From Phaeodactylibacter xiamenensis (GTDB lineage Bacteria; Bacteroidota; Bacteroidia; Chitinophagales; Saprospiraceae): DNA of 64,000 nucleotides. The stretch covers positions 1-64,000 of the forward strand of contig NZ_JPOS01000026.1 in NCBI RefSeq assembly GCF_000759025.1, in the 5' to 3' direction. This document shows, piece after piece, positions 1 to 7,906 of this stretch (within the stretch, counting starts at the first letter, position 1; each line of letters begins with the position of its first letter). Both the position numbers and the translations under genes were made by a program. The notes beneath the pieces are model-generated. The model was not told the origin of the DNA and did not search any database. It saw only the letters and a list, made by a program, of their open reading frames with translations.

Positions 1-107
1 AAGAAGCAAAAAAAGAAAATATTATGATGATTATGAATGTGTTTTTTGTTTAATTTGTAAATCATAAATACAGCTAAAGCTGTCTAGACAATTGGGGTAA
101 GTCCAGT

Positions 108-1010
108 GTGCTGTACGCTTCTACCAATACCGGGAAATCAATCCTGGCCTTTCAGATTGGTGTGTATATCGCTTCGGGTATGCCTAATACTTATTGGGCT
201 ATGTCGGCCGGGAAGCAGACCGTGCTTTACTTTGACTTCGAGCTGTCCCCGCGGCAATTTACTAAGCGGTACAGCGAGGTGGAAAATGATCGGTATGTAC
301 ATCTGTACAAGTTCCCGGAATTCCTCCGGCGTTATGAGCTTGGCGAAGTGGACCTGCCGGAAGAGGTGAGCCTGGTGGATTATTACATCGAAGGCATACG
401 CAAAGAAGTGCAGCAAACAGGGGCGAAGGTGGTCATTATTGATAATATCACCTGGCTAAACCATCGCCTGGAGAAGGCTTCGGATGCCGGCGGTTTTATG
501 CAAAAGCTCAACAAACTGAAGCGGGAAGAAGAGCTGAGCATCCTGCTTATCGCCCATACACCAAAAAGGGACGCTACCCAACCCATCACCATCAATGACC
601 TGGCAGGCAGTGCACAACTCATGAACTTTATGGACAGTGCCTTCGCTATTGGCTGCAGCACGCAGGACCCCCAGCTGCGGTACATTAAGCAGATCAAGGT
701 GCGGGAATGTGAGAAAGTGTACGGGGAAGATAACGTCATCGTTTGTATGCTGGAAAAGGTGGGCAACTTCTTACAGTTCACTTTTCAGAGCTATGGATCA
801 GAGCGCGACCACCTGCGTACGTACAAAGAAAGCGATAAAGCACAACGGGATGCAGATATCCTGGAGCTGTATGAAGCGCTCAAAAGCTACCGCGAAGTTG
901 GCAAACAGTTGGGTGTTAGCCACCAAACGGTCAAGCGGGTGGTAGACCGTGCAAAAACCGAATCCGAAACTAGTGGGCAGACTGATGACGATGAGGATCC
1001 GCCCTGGTAG
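108..1010 (+). CDS. RepA-like AAA ATPase with C-terminal HTH, N-terminally short
   Basis: This looks like the RecA-fold ATPase (AAA_25/RepA type) carried by integrative and mobilizable elements, where it acts in replication or mobilisation of the element. Seen: a Walker A-like STNTGKS at residues 6-12, a Walker B VVIIDN near residue 108, and a C-terminal helix-turn-helix (QLGVSHQTVKRVVDRA) followed by an acidic tail. The first start codon is a GTG only five residues before Walker A. Relatives usually have several dozen residues before this motif, and the open frame here begins just after a TAA at 75-77. The gene is therefore probably truncated or disrupted at its 5' end. One TTACTAAG word lies inside it. 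Function is family knowledge; activity is doubtful. Confidence 0.6.
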   Translation: MLYASTNTGKSILAFQIGVYIASGMPNTYWAMSAGKQTVLYFDFELSPRQFTKRYSEVENDRYVHLYKFPEFLRRYELGEVDLPEEVSLVDYYIEGIRKEVQQTGAKVVIIDNITWLNHRLEKASDAGGFMQKLNKLKREEELSILLIAHTPKRDATQPITINDLAGSAQLMNFMDSAFAIGCSTQDPQLRYIKQIKVRECEKVYGEDNVIVCMLEKVGNFLQFTFQSYGSERDHLRTYKESDKAQRDADILELYEALKSYREVGKQLGVSHQTVKRVVDRAKTESETSGQTDDDEDPPW

Positions 1011-1120
1011 TGTAACGTAACATTTGGAGTGTTACAGGGGGTGACGTTGATGTGACAGTGTGTAACAACCGTGTAACAGGTGTAACGCTGTTTGGCACTT
1101 GTTACGTGTTACAGGGTTAC
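1010..1120. repeat. Cluster of GTGTAAC words, iteron-like
   Basis: About seven copies of GTGTAAC or its complement GTTAC(A)C lie in 110 bases: 1010-1016, 1031-1036 (complement), 1060-1067, 1071-1078, 1080-1086, 1101-1105 and 1106-1120 (complements). The cluster sits between the RepA-like ATPase gene and the convergent XRE gene. Position and density resemble replication iterons or a binding array for a replication or partition protein. That role is inference. Confidence 0.45.
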
Positions 1121-1320
1121 TCCTCCACCAGCAACGCACAAACCCCCACCCCCAGCGTCCGCGCAATCCGGTACAGCGTCTCCAGGTCTGGCTGCTGCAC
1201 ATTGCGGCACCAACGGGAAACCGTGACCTCAGTCTTGCCCAATTGGGCGGCTAGCCACTTGTTCGTACGGCCCTGTTCGCGCAGGACTTCCTTGATCCGG
1301 TTGAGTTTTTCCTCTGCCAT
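1117..1320 (-). CDS. XRE-family helix-turn-helix regulator (67 aa)
   Basis: A compact single-domain repressor of the Cro/C1 (XRE) type. Nearly the whole protein is the HTH domain: the segment NKWLAAQLGKTEVTVSRW (residues 20-37) is the recognition helix-turn-helix, followed by the usual helix containing DLETLYRIARTLGV. Such proteins control mobile-element genes or act as antitoxin-like regulators. It is transcribed leftward and divergently from the membrane-protein gene at 1395. The 75-base gap between them carries repeated TCGTT/ACGAC half-sites, the natural operator for autoregulation and for control of the rightward genes. Confidence 0.85.
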   Translation of the reverse strand: MAEEKLNRIKEVLREQGRTNKWLAAQLGKTEVTVSRWCRNVQQPDLETLYRIARTLGVGVCALLVEE

Positions 1321-1331
1321 GCTTAGTTAAA

Positions 1332-1390
1332 GTCGTTTAACGATTTTAATTATTATCTATTAACGACTATTTTTGTATTAGTAAAACGAC
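1332..1390. promoter_or_regulatory. Operator-like ACGAC/GTCGT repeats between divergent genes
   Basis: The divergent gap carries the palindrome TCGTTTAACGA (1333-1343) and two more ACGAC half-sites at 1363-1367 and 1386-1390, spaced 23 bases apart. Location right upstream of the XRE gene suggests its operator. Assignment is inference. Confidence 0.5.
1368..1375 (+). promoter_or_regulatory. Candidate Bacteroidota -7 promoter element
   Basis: TATTTTTG matches the Bacteroidota -7 consensus TAnnTTTG. It lies 19 bases before the ATG at 1395, between two ACGAC half-sites, so a repressor bound there would cover it. No clear -33 TTTG is seen. Confidence 0.35.
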
Positions 1391-1394
1391 TGTT

Positions 1395-2048
1395 ATGTAT
1401 TTGACTTCCGACATTTGGACTGGCGTTTACTCCTCGCATCAGCGGTGCCTGGAAGCTTTGCAGCGCCTTGGCATAACCCCCCGGCAACCGCAATCAGCGA
1501 TCAGTGTGGCGGAATACCTGCGCTTGCTCGAATATAGGCTAAAAACGGCGAATGGCGAAAAGCAAGCCGAAGTTGAACGCCGTATAGCGCGTTTAACAGG
1601 AGGCACAACAGCGTTAAACCCAGCAACGGCAACGTCGGAGCCCGTACAGCCTACGCCGCCCCGTTTGATCCGGGCCATACAGTTCGTAGCGCACTGGGCC
1701 ACCTCCGAAGCCATGGTGTTTTGTACACTCGTAGGGGCCATTGCCATACAAGTCCACCACGTTGCCCACCTCGTACACCGAGTAAGCGATGCCGATAACC
1801 TGTGGCTGGGCTATTTCTTCGGCAGCGTTTCCGAAATTACCGCCCTTATGCTCACCGTTCATCAGGCTAAACGCAGCATGTTGATTGTGTTCGCAGTCGT
1901 ACAGTGCTGGATCAACATCCTTTACTATTGCGAACTCCCGGATTTAACGATCAAAATTACCCTCTCCGGACTGATTGCTTTCGTGATTTACGCGTACAGC
2001 GACTTGTTTGCGGTGATTCAACGTAAAAAGTCCTTAGTTAAATCTTAA
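1395..2048 (+). CDS. Hypothetical membrane protein with about four TM helices
   Basis: I do not recognise the family. The first ~90 residues are soluble and include a basic/amphipathic stretch (AEYLRLLEYRLKTANGEK...ERRIARL). The rest is hydrophobic, with roughly four predicted transmembrane segments: around SEAMVFCTLVGAIAI, LWLGYFFGSVSEITALML, MLIVFAVVQCWINILYY and ITLSGLIAFVIYAYS. The protein ends in a lysine-rich tail (QRKKSLVKS), suggesting a cytoplasmic C-terminus. It starts an apparent rightward transcription unit with the gene at 2052, only 3 bases downstream. A TTAACTAAGG-type word overlaps its end. Inner-membrane location is inferred from sequence; role unknown. Confidence 0.6.
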   Translation: MYLTSDIWTGVYSSHQRCLEALQRLGITPRQPQSAISVAEYLRLLEYRLKTANGEKQAEVERRIARLTGGTTALNPATATSEPVQPTPPRLIRAIQFVAHWATSEAMVFCTLVGAIAIQVHHVAHLVHRVSDADNLWLGYFFGSVSEITALMLTVHQAKRSMLIVFAVVQCWINILYYCELPDLTIKITLSGLIAFVIYAYSDLFAVIQRKKSLVKS

Positions 2049-2051
2049 GTT

Positions 2052-2432
2052 ATGGTTGTTACTAAGGGACAAACACCTGTTAAACCCAAGCCGCCTACCC
2101 TGGCAAAAGCCGCCTTAGTAATTTTGGTCGCCTTACTAAGCCTGTACGCCGCGTACGAAATTACTAAGGACATTCCAGGCTTATCCCCCGAACGGCAAGC
2201 CAAACTCAACCGGGAACTGGAAGAGCTCGAAAACGCCGAACAATACGTACTAAGGGCTGCCCGGGATGGCTGGTACCCCTGCTACAGTTGTCCGGGAAAA
2301 AACCGTATCTTTCTGCACAAGGACGAGGTGTGGAAGTACGGCGTAACCCGCAAAGGTGAGGCTCGCCGCTATGGGCGCTGGCATATGGAGCAGGGGCTTT
2401 ATTACTTAATTGAGTACGAAGGCCCGCTGTAA
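2052..2432 (+). CDS. Small membrane-anchored hypothetical protein, frame continues past an in-frame TAA
   Basis: The 126-aa product has a lysine/proline-rich N-terminus, one transmembrane segment (residues ~18-36, ALVILVALLSLYAAYE), then a soluble domain with a CYSCPG cysteine motif and a WYPCY...RWHMEQGLYYLIEYEG stretch. The TAA at 2430-2432 looks secondary. The same frame stays open to 2591 and reads ECLRREKIQIYSYALLSE directly afterwards, which resembles normal coding sequence with the same codon style. Either the gene was shortened by a point mutation or it is a pseudogene. It follows the gene at 1395 by 3 bases. Five ACTAAG/CTTAGT words fall inside it in different frames. Function unknown. 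Confidence 0.5.
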   Translation: MVVTKGQTPVKPKPPTLAKAALVILVALLSLYAAYEITKDIPGLSPERQAKLNRELEELENAEQYVLRAARDGWYPCYSCPGKNRIFLHKDEVWKYGVTRKGEARRYGRWHMEQGLYYLIEYEGPL

Positions 2433-2523
2433 GAATGCCTCCGCCGCGAGAAAATCCAAATTTACAGCTACGCCCTGCTGTCGGAGAACTTAGGGCGGGA
2501 ACAACCACTAATACGCCCGACCG

Positions 2524-2916
2524 GTGCTTGCATCCAGACATTCATCGTCTGGGAAACAAACGCGATACCTGATAGAAGATGTCACTACTAAGCAGTTTCA
2601 TATTGGCCTCATTGCTCATGATGAGGATCGGACCATATCTATGGAGGTCTTATCGGCTTTGGAAGATAAGCTGAATGGGGAGGTGGATTTACTAAGCCTG
2701 GAAACGCCGCTGCGCAAATTGTATATCACGGTGGACCTTACCGTTACTAAGGAGGAATCAGCCTTTTTTACTAAGGAGGAAGGTACGGTGCTGGAAGTCG
2801 AGCTGCTGCTAAGCCGGGAGGGATGGACTGATGCAGAGGGGTTTGAGGAAGTGCTGCGACGGGCGCTGCGGGACGGGCTGGAGGGGTTGCCGGAAGAGGT
2901 GCTTAGTTATTTTTGA
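2524..2916 (+). CDS. Hypothetical acidic protein (130 aa)
   Basis: Not recognised. The body (from about residue 13, [16 protein letters not shown]) is acidic and predicted alternating strand/helix, with two near-repeated [15 protein letters not shown] patches around residues 75-88 and an amphipathic C-terminal helix ([15 protein letters not shown]). The start is uncertain. GTG at 2524 overlaps the readthrough frame of the previous gene, and no better start exists until ATG further in (2641). It overlaps the end of the convergent sigma-54 activator gene by 10 bases. Four ACTAAG words and one CTTAGT lie within it. Confidence 0.45.
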   Translation: MLASRHSSSGKQTRYLIEDVTTKQFHIGLIAHDEDRTISMEVLSALEDKLNGEVDLLSLETPLRKLYITVDLTVTKEESAFFTKEEGTVLEVELLLSREGWTDAEGFEEVLRRALRDGLEGLPEEVLSYF

Positions 2917-4346
2917 AGCCCAAGCCGTTTCCTCAGTGTATTATAAGAGATACCAAGTACCTCAGCCGTCTTCTTTTGATTGCCGCCCTGTGTTTCAAAT
3001 ACACGTTGCACATGCTCCTGAATAACATCCTCCAGTTTTAACGAAAAGGAAGGGTCAGGGCTCACAATCCAATTCGGTAAATCTGCCTTAGTAGGGGTAC
3101 GGTCAGGGCATAGGGCATATAGCCGTTCCAGTATGTTTTCCAGCTCTCTGATATTGCCTGGGAAAGGATAGGCCAGGATGAGGTCACGAATCTCCTTAGT
3201 AAGTTCCAGGGGTGTTGGTCGTCTGAATTGTGCTTGTTTTTCCTTAGTAAGGAACTGAAGTAGTTGCGCTTTCTCCTGTAGGGGGTAATCCTGAAGCTCC
3301 GGAAGGTCGAGGTCTGTAACCACTAAGCGGTAGTATAGGTCCCAGCGGAATTCCCCTGCTTTGCAAAGGGCACGAAGGTCTTTGTTAGTAGCGGAGATAA
3401 ACCGGACATCCACAGGTTTAGGGTGCCCACCAATTGGCGTAACCTCTTTTTCCTGTAATACCCGGAGTAACGATTGTTGAAGATGAGGAGAAATATCACC
3501 AATCTCATCCAGGAAAACGGTACCGCCGCTCGCGGACTCAATCAGCCCTTTCCGGTCCTCCTCTGCACCGGTGAAGCTTCCTTTCTTATAGCCAAACAAT
3601 CGGGATTCCAGCAGCTCATCACTAAGGGCTGCACAGTTGATCGGGAGGAACGGGCCTTCCCGCCTTGGAGACTCCCGGTGAATATACCGGGCAAGCAGTT
3701 CTTTACCGGTTCCGCTCTCGCCGGTTATGAAGACGGTGGTATTTGCGGCAGCAGCTATCCGTTTCGCATGGGCATACACTTTGCTAAGGGTGTCCGTCAT
3801 GCAAAAGCGCTCCGAAAGGGCACTCCCGGCACTTTTGGTTTGAAGTTTTTCCCTGATAACTGCACTAGCCGTAAGGGCGTCCCGCTTGATGCGGACTTCC
3901 AACAGCTCAGGCTGTTTTTGTTCCTTAGTAAACTTTTGGGGCCTAACCTGCAATAGGCGGGTGTTCAAATTCAGGGTGAGATGGGCAAGTACCCACGCGG
4001 TTTGCATAGCCGGAGTGCCGGGGGAAATGAAAAGGTCTATTTGGTCATCGGCATGCTCAAGCAACAAGGGTTCTATCCTTGATTGGATAGCCTCCAGGCT
4101 AATCACATCAAAGGGGGCGTACCATTGGGGAGAAACATGGTGCTTCGGAAAGTGCTTCCTGAGGACGTTGAGCAGGTGCATGGCGCGAGTGTCCTGCTTT
4201 TCTTTGGCACTGTAAAGCAAAATATGCCGGTCATAGCCCTCATAGAAGTGCCGGTGAAAGCTCATTGTTGTGCCCGCTTCGTTTACGCCTTCACTTTTTT
4301 TGAAGTCATTGCCAGTAGCTATCCAGGAGATTAAAATTCGAGCCAT
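2907..4346 (-). CDS. CARF-like/RtcR-type sigma-54-dependent transcriptional activator
   Basis: A bacterial enhancer-binding protein of 479 aa with three parts. Residues ~1-165 form a Rossmann-like sensor resembling CARF/RtcR: an initial strand RILISWI and the signature [13 protein letters not shown] at 107-119, which matches the small-residue GTPxM motif of CARF ligand pockets. Residues ~185-400 are the AAA+ domain with Walker A GESGTGKE (209-216), sigma-54 contact loop GSFTGA (256-261, a common variant of GAFTGA) and Walker B VFLDEIGD (277-284). Residues ~440-479 are a Fis-type HTH ([18 protein letters not shown]). RtcR senses damaged-RNA ends and CARF domains sense cyclic oligonucleotides; the ligand here is unknown. 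It is divergent from the helicase-BREX unit and probably activates it. Confidence 0.85.
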   Translation of the reverse strand: MARILISWIATGNDFKKSEGVNEAGTTMSFHRHFYEGYDRHILLYSAKEKQDTRAMHLLNVLRKHFPKHHVSPQWYAPFDVISLEAIQSRIEPLLLEHADDQIDLFISPGTPAMQTAWVLAHLTLNLNTRLLQVRPQKFTKEQKQPELLEVRIKRDALTASAVIREKLQTKSAGSALSERFCMTDTLSKVYAHAKRIAAAANTTVFITGESGTGKELLARYIHRESPRREGPFLPINCAALSDELLESRLFGYKKGSFTGAEEDRKGLIESASGGTVFLDEIGDISPHLQQSLLRVLQEKEVTPIGGHPKPVDVRFISATNKDLRALCKAGEFRWDLYYRLVVTDLDLPELQDYPLQEKAQLLQFLTKEKQAQFRRPTPLELTKEIRDLILAYPFPGNIRELENILERLYALCPDRTPTKADLPNWIVSPDPSFSLKLEDVIQEHVQRVFETQGGNQKKTAEVLGISYNTLRKRLGLQK

Positions 4347-4349
4347 GTT

Positions 4350-4385
4350 ATTCAGGAAATGAATAATAAAATCAGAAAATGAATA
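4350..4385. promoter_or_regulatory. Two 20-bp-spaced operator repeats, candidate enhancer for the sigma-54 activator
   Basis: Copy 1 is ATTCA-N5-TGAAT (4350-4364). Copy 2 is AATCA-N5-TGAAT (4370-4384). The two share TCAGRAAATGAATA and are exactly 20 bases apart, about two helical turns. They start four bases upstream of the activator's ATG and lie ~70-100 bases before the predicted start of the divergent transcript. That suits both enhancer binding and autoregulation. Confidence 0.6.
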
Positions 4386-4425
4386 CTTTGAAGCCTAAAA
4401 TACAGTAAAAACAGGCAAATGGCAA

Positions 4426-4442
4426 TTGGCACTGTTTTTTCT
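4426..4442 (+). promoter_or_regulatory. Sigma-54-like promoter upstream of the helicase gene
   Basis: TTGGCACTGTTTTTTCT matches the -24/-12 consensus YTGGCACGrNNNTTGCW at 15 of 17 positions. The -24 half (TTGGCAC) is perfect and the -12 half reads TTTC instead of TTGC. Transcription would begin near 4453, leaving a short leader with AAAGG (4461-4465) before the ATG at 4472. It lies between the sigma-54 activator gene and the first gene of the helicase/BREX unit. Confidence 0.6.
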
Positions 4443-4471
4443 ACTTTATCGATATAAATCAAAGGTACCAG

Positions 4472-7400
4472 ATGACGCTAAAGGACATAATCAGCCGCCA
4501 CGCCACTGCCGATGACCCCAATGGGCTTTTACTTCTGACGCTCCCGACCGGCTTTGGAAAAACGTACTACGCACTCCAATACATGAAGGAGCAGATTCAA
4601 TTAGCGGACGGGCCCGGGCAAAACATCTGGTTTGTGACAACCCTCAAAAAGAACTTACCCGTTGACGACCTGAAGGTGCTCGTGGGGAAAGACCTCTTCG
4701 ATCAGCATGTCCTGCAGGTAAAGAGCTATGTCGATCTGGTCACGGACTACATTCAAAAAAATGGTGAGCTACCAGAGCGCGCGAAGGAAATCCCCCATGC
4801 CAGCGAGATGACGAAATGGGCCATACAGTATAAAGCGTGCCCAAAGGATGCATCGCCGGATTTCAAGAGGTATCTGTACGAAAAGCTGAGCGAAGCAGAA
4901 CGCCAATTCCGCAATGCACTGAAGGCTTATCTAAAGCCTAAGTTCAAGGGACAATCTGAGGCAAAGGGCCGCCTGAATGAACTTCGTTCGGACAAGAACC
5001 TGAGGTGGGTGGAAGAGCTCTATCCGATTGTTGCCGTTTTCGAAAAGCGCGTATTCTTTTCTACAGTCCGGAAGTTCTATACACAGTTGGATACCATTAT
5101 CGGGCCGGCCGTACAGATCGCGACATCCGGGATTGTAGAGAACAGCGTCGTTTTTATCGATGAGTTTGATGCCAGCAAACAGCATATTCAGGACGCGATC
5201 GTAGAACACACAGAACGGTACACTCAGGATATATTGGGGCTGTTCGTCAGGATCGCAAGAGGGGTGGATGCCCGTAGTTTGCCAACATCCCGCTTACGGC
5301 CGATGATTACGGAACAGGAACTGAATTATTTACAGGACAGGTTTGAACACTTAAGGGCAGAAGCGGAGGCTATCCGTTCCGGATTCCATTTTGATTATCA
5401 TTTCCTGCTCCGGTCGGCAACAGCGCAGGACCGTGCCTTCCTGTTCCACGACTATCGTTATCATACTTTTGTGGGGGACAACCGGGCTTACCTGAAAGTC
5501 GAACCCAGTAAGGCGGATGCCACCAATTATATTCATACGCAGCCGGAGCCCCCGGAGACCGAGCAGGAGAACCTCCTGTTTTTGCTCAACAAGCTTAAAG
5601 GGTTCATTTGGATGTTTGCCTATTTCATAGGGGATTTGTCCAGGGTATACCAAAGCGTTCATAGTAAGCGGCCCGAAACCGAGGAGCGCATGTCATCTGG
5701 TAATGCCATCCGTACCTGCCTGGAGGTTTTTGATATCAACGACGTGCCCACTCACCGTTTTTTTGAGGATTTCATTACGCAGAGGACTTTTTCCGCAGGG
5801 CTGAGCCGGGGAGATTTGATGGATGAATCGCCCCTGGGGCAAGGCTTTCGCTACTTCGATCTGCTCAACAGTCAGGCGCATGATGCCAACACCAAGCTCC
5901 GTTTTGCGGATACCCTCACTACACCTGAGCGCTGGATGCTGGGGCTTTGTCAGCGGGCTTTAGTGATCGGCATTTCAGCTACGGCGGGATTCGATGCCCC
6001 GCTGTCCAACTATTCGCTGGCGTTTCTGCGTGCTCACCTCCAAAACCGTTTCTATGCGCTGCGGCCTGATGAAGTCGCTGCGTTGGAATCGGCATTTCGG
6101 GAGCGTTATGCTCAAGCCGGCCGCCATAAGATCAGCGTAGAGGCGGTAAGCTGTCCTGTGGATCGGGCGCTTGCGCTTAAGGCGCTATTGCCCGGAGCAG
6201 GTAAAGAGGTTTATAAAACACTTGCCCATCAACTGCCGGGCGATGAGGAAGCCTACGCAACAAGCCGCTATATCAAGCTGGGGATGGCTTATGCCCGGTT
6301 TATTCAGGAAGAGGATTGCCATTCTTTTCTTTGCCTGCTCAACAAGCTGCCCCGTAAAGGGCAAAACGATGACTTCACTGAAGAAGTGCTCATAAGTGTA
6401 CTGACAGAGATTCGGATATGCTACCTGAAGGAGACGGAGGAAGAGGCAAAGCAGGAAGTGTCCTCAACACTTTATATTGTCGACAGCAGTGGGTTTGAGC
6501 ACAGCTTTGAGCGCATTTGCGAGCACTTGAAAAAGGGGCATGACGCTTTTGTCGTATCCACCTATCAAACTATGGGGGCGGGGCAAAATATTCAGTACGA
6601 GCCGCATCCCGGGCAGAAAGTCGTAGCCGTCAACGATTTGGAGTACGGGGATGGGAAAAAAGACTACGATGGTATCTATCTGGAACAACCGACCCACCTT
6701 TTATCCTATTTCAGAAGCGGGGAGGCCATCAGTGATACCGACCTGATTCATTACCTTTTTGAAGTCGCTTACCTGGAGGCCGGGGGGGCCATAAGTCAGG
6801 AGCAGAAAAGTGCAAGGGTTCGCTATATCTTCGGGCGTAAGCTGAATAAGTATGCGGTACTCAACAGCGGATCAGTCCGGGAAAGCGAATCGGTCGTTGC
6901 TCATTATTGCCGGGTGATCATTCAGGCGGTAGGGCGCTTGTCCCGTACCCGGCTAAAGCCGCCGGTTACGCATTTGCTTTACGATCAGAATCTCGCACGG
7001 TACCTCAACCAATTCAGCGCAGAGGGGCATTTGCTGGTACGGGAGTTTGAGGCACTGCAAAAACACGCGCAGGTGCACCAACGAGGTAATCCGGCTGACC
7101 CGGCTGAAAAGGTCCGCAATCAGAATGTCAGCACCTCTATTCAGACAGCGACTTTGCTAAGAAAGCTGGCTAGGAGGCGTATCTGGCAAGAAAGCGAGAT
7201 CGCTTTTTGGGAAGGTTTGAGGATATACGTGCTGAAAAACCCCACCGCTTCAAAAGAACGGATCACGGGGAATGGTTTGATGCGGTTCTACATCGCTCAT
7301 CCCGAGGGTGAACGGCTCAGGATGTACAACTATCAGACCCGCAGCGATTTCAAAAACGACCTTTCCATTTCCTTTAATCAGGAATCCGGAAAATCTGCCT

Positions 7401-7906
7401 CTGAAGATGCGGCCCGCCTTCCGGAGCTCATGAAGATCAGGACGATCCAAATGCTATTCGAGCAGAAAGGATACGCGATGGAGTTCCAACCCAATGAGCG
7501 TATGGTATCCCCACCTACCTTCCAAAATATCTATCTGGGCGCATTGGGAGAAGTCATTGGGGCGCACCTGTTGGAAAAACACGGCATCTCCTGCCGCCCG
7601 CTCCCTCCGGAGCACTATGAGCGCTTCGATGCGGCCACAGATAATGGAATATACCTGGACTTTAAATACTGGGGTGCAGGCACACGGGTGGATGCCCGGG
7701 TACAGAAAGAGAAAATAAGGAAAAAGCTGGAAGAGGTTGGTGGCAAAGCAGCAATCATTGTCAATATCGTCTCCCCCGCTCCGGATTATCAGCCGGTAAC
7801 CGGAGAGGATGGCATCATTGAAGTCCCGGGATTATTAGACCTGAGCCGGGGAGTCGTGCTGGAAGAACACCTGCAATTTATCCACGATAAAATTATGAAG
7901 CTATGA
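4472..7906 (+). CDS. SF2 helicase fused to a C-terminal PD-(D/E)XK-like nuclease domain
   Basis: A 1144-aa protein. Helicase motifs seen: motif I LPTGFGKT (24-31), motif II FIDEFD (~228-233), motif III GISATAGFD (~498), and motif VI IIQAVGRLSRTR (~816-827) after STYQTMGAGQNIQ. The C-terminal ~120 residues look like a restriction-nuclease fold: GALGEVIGAHLLEKHG (~1023) supplies an early Glu, then FDAATDNGIYLDFKYW (~1051-1066) supplies Asp and D-x-K. It is not one of the usual BREX helicases I know. It sits directly behind the sigma-54-like promoter and its TGA overlaps the next ATG, so it is translationally coupled to the 719-aa partner. Expected role: unwinding and cutting of foreign nucleic acid. 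The helicase call is firm; the nuclease call rests on motif reading. Confidence 0.75.
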   Translation: MTLKDIISRHATADDPNGLLLLTLPTGFGKTYYALQYMKEQIQLADGPGQNIWFVTTLKKNLPVDDLKVLVGKDLFDQHVLQVKSYVDLVTDYIQKNGELPERAKEIPHASEMTKWAIQYKACPKDASPDFKRYLYEKLSEAERQFRNALKAYLKPKFKGQSEAKGRLNELRSDKNLRWVEELYPIVAVFEKRVFFSTVRKFYTQLDTIIGPAVQIATSGIVENSVVFIDEFDASKQHIQDAIVEHTERYTQDILGLFVRIARGVDARSLPTSRLRPMITEQELNYLQDRFEHLRAEAEAIRSGFHFDYHFLLRSATAQDRAFLFHDYRYHTFVGDNRAYLKVEPSKADATNYIHTQPEPPETEQENLLFLLNKLKGFIWMFAYFIGDLSRVYQSVHSKRPETEERMSSGNAIRTCLEVFDINDVPTHRFFEDFITQRTFSAGLSRGDLMDESPLGQGFRYFDLLNSQAHDANTKLRFADTLTTPERWMLGLCQRALVIGISATAGFDAPLSNYSLAFLRAHLQNRFYALRPDEVAALESAFRERYAQAGRHKISVEAVSCPVDRALALKALLPGAGKEVYKTLAHQLPGDEEAYATSRYIKLGMAYARFIQEEDCHSFLCLLNKLPRKGQNDDFTEEVLISVLTEIRICYLKETEEEAKQEVSSTLYIVDSSGFEHSFERICEHLKKGHDAFVVSTYQTMGAGQNIQYEPHPGQKVVAVNDLEYGDGKKDYDGIYLEQPTHLLSYFRSGEAISDTDLIHYLFEVAYLEAGGAISQEQKSARVRYIFGRKLNKYAVLNSGSVRESESVVAHYCRVIIQAVGRLSRTRLKPPVTHLLYDQNLARYLNQFSAEGHLLVREFEALQKHAQVHQRGNPADPAEKVRNQNVSTSIQTATLLRKLARRRIWQESEIAFWEGLRIYVLKNPTASKERITGNGLMRFYIAHPEGERLRMYNYQTRSDFKNDLSISFNQESGKSASEDAARLPELMKIRTIQMLFEQKGYAMEFQPNERMVSPPTFQNIYLGALGEVIGAHLLEKHGISCRPLPPEHYERFDAATDNGIYLDFKYWGAGTRVDARVQKEKIRKKLEEVGGKAAIIVNIVSPAPDYQPVTGEDGIIEVPGLLDLSRGVVLEEHLQFIHDKIMKL

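Larger units (their letters stand above)
2033..3929. repeat. Dense cluster of the word TTACTAAGG (core ACTAAG, both strands)
   Basis: ACTAAG or CTTAGT occurs at 2033, 2061, 2114, 2135, 2163, 2249, 2587, 2691, 2746, 2770, 2902, 3087, 3195, 3243, 3322, 3621 and 3924, with outliers at 261 and 1322. Chance would give about one per 2 kb counting both strands. The extended consensus is TTACTAAGG. Copies lie in at least four genes, on both strands and in different codon frames (TK, LLS, LV, YVLR), so protein sequence alone does not force them. The density drops sharply in the helicase gene and beyond. Function unknown. Confidence 0.7.

Noticed and set aside
1-100. Possible att site or copy of the mnmE 3' end at the left edge
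   Set aside because: No match to the mnmE terminal sequence was seen there.
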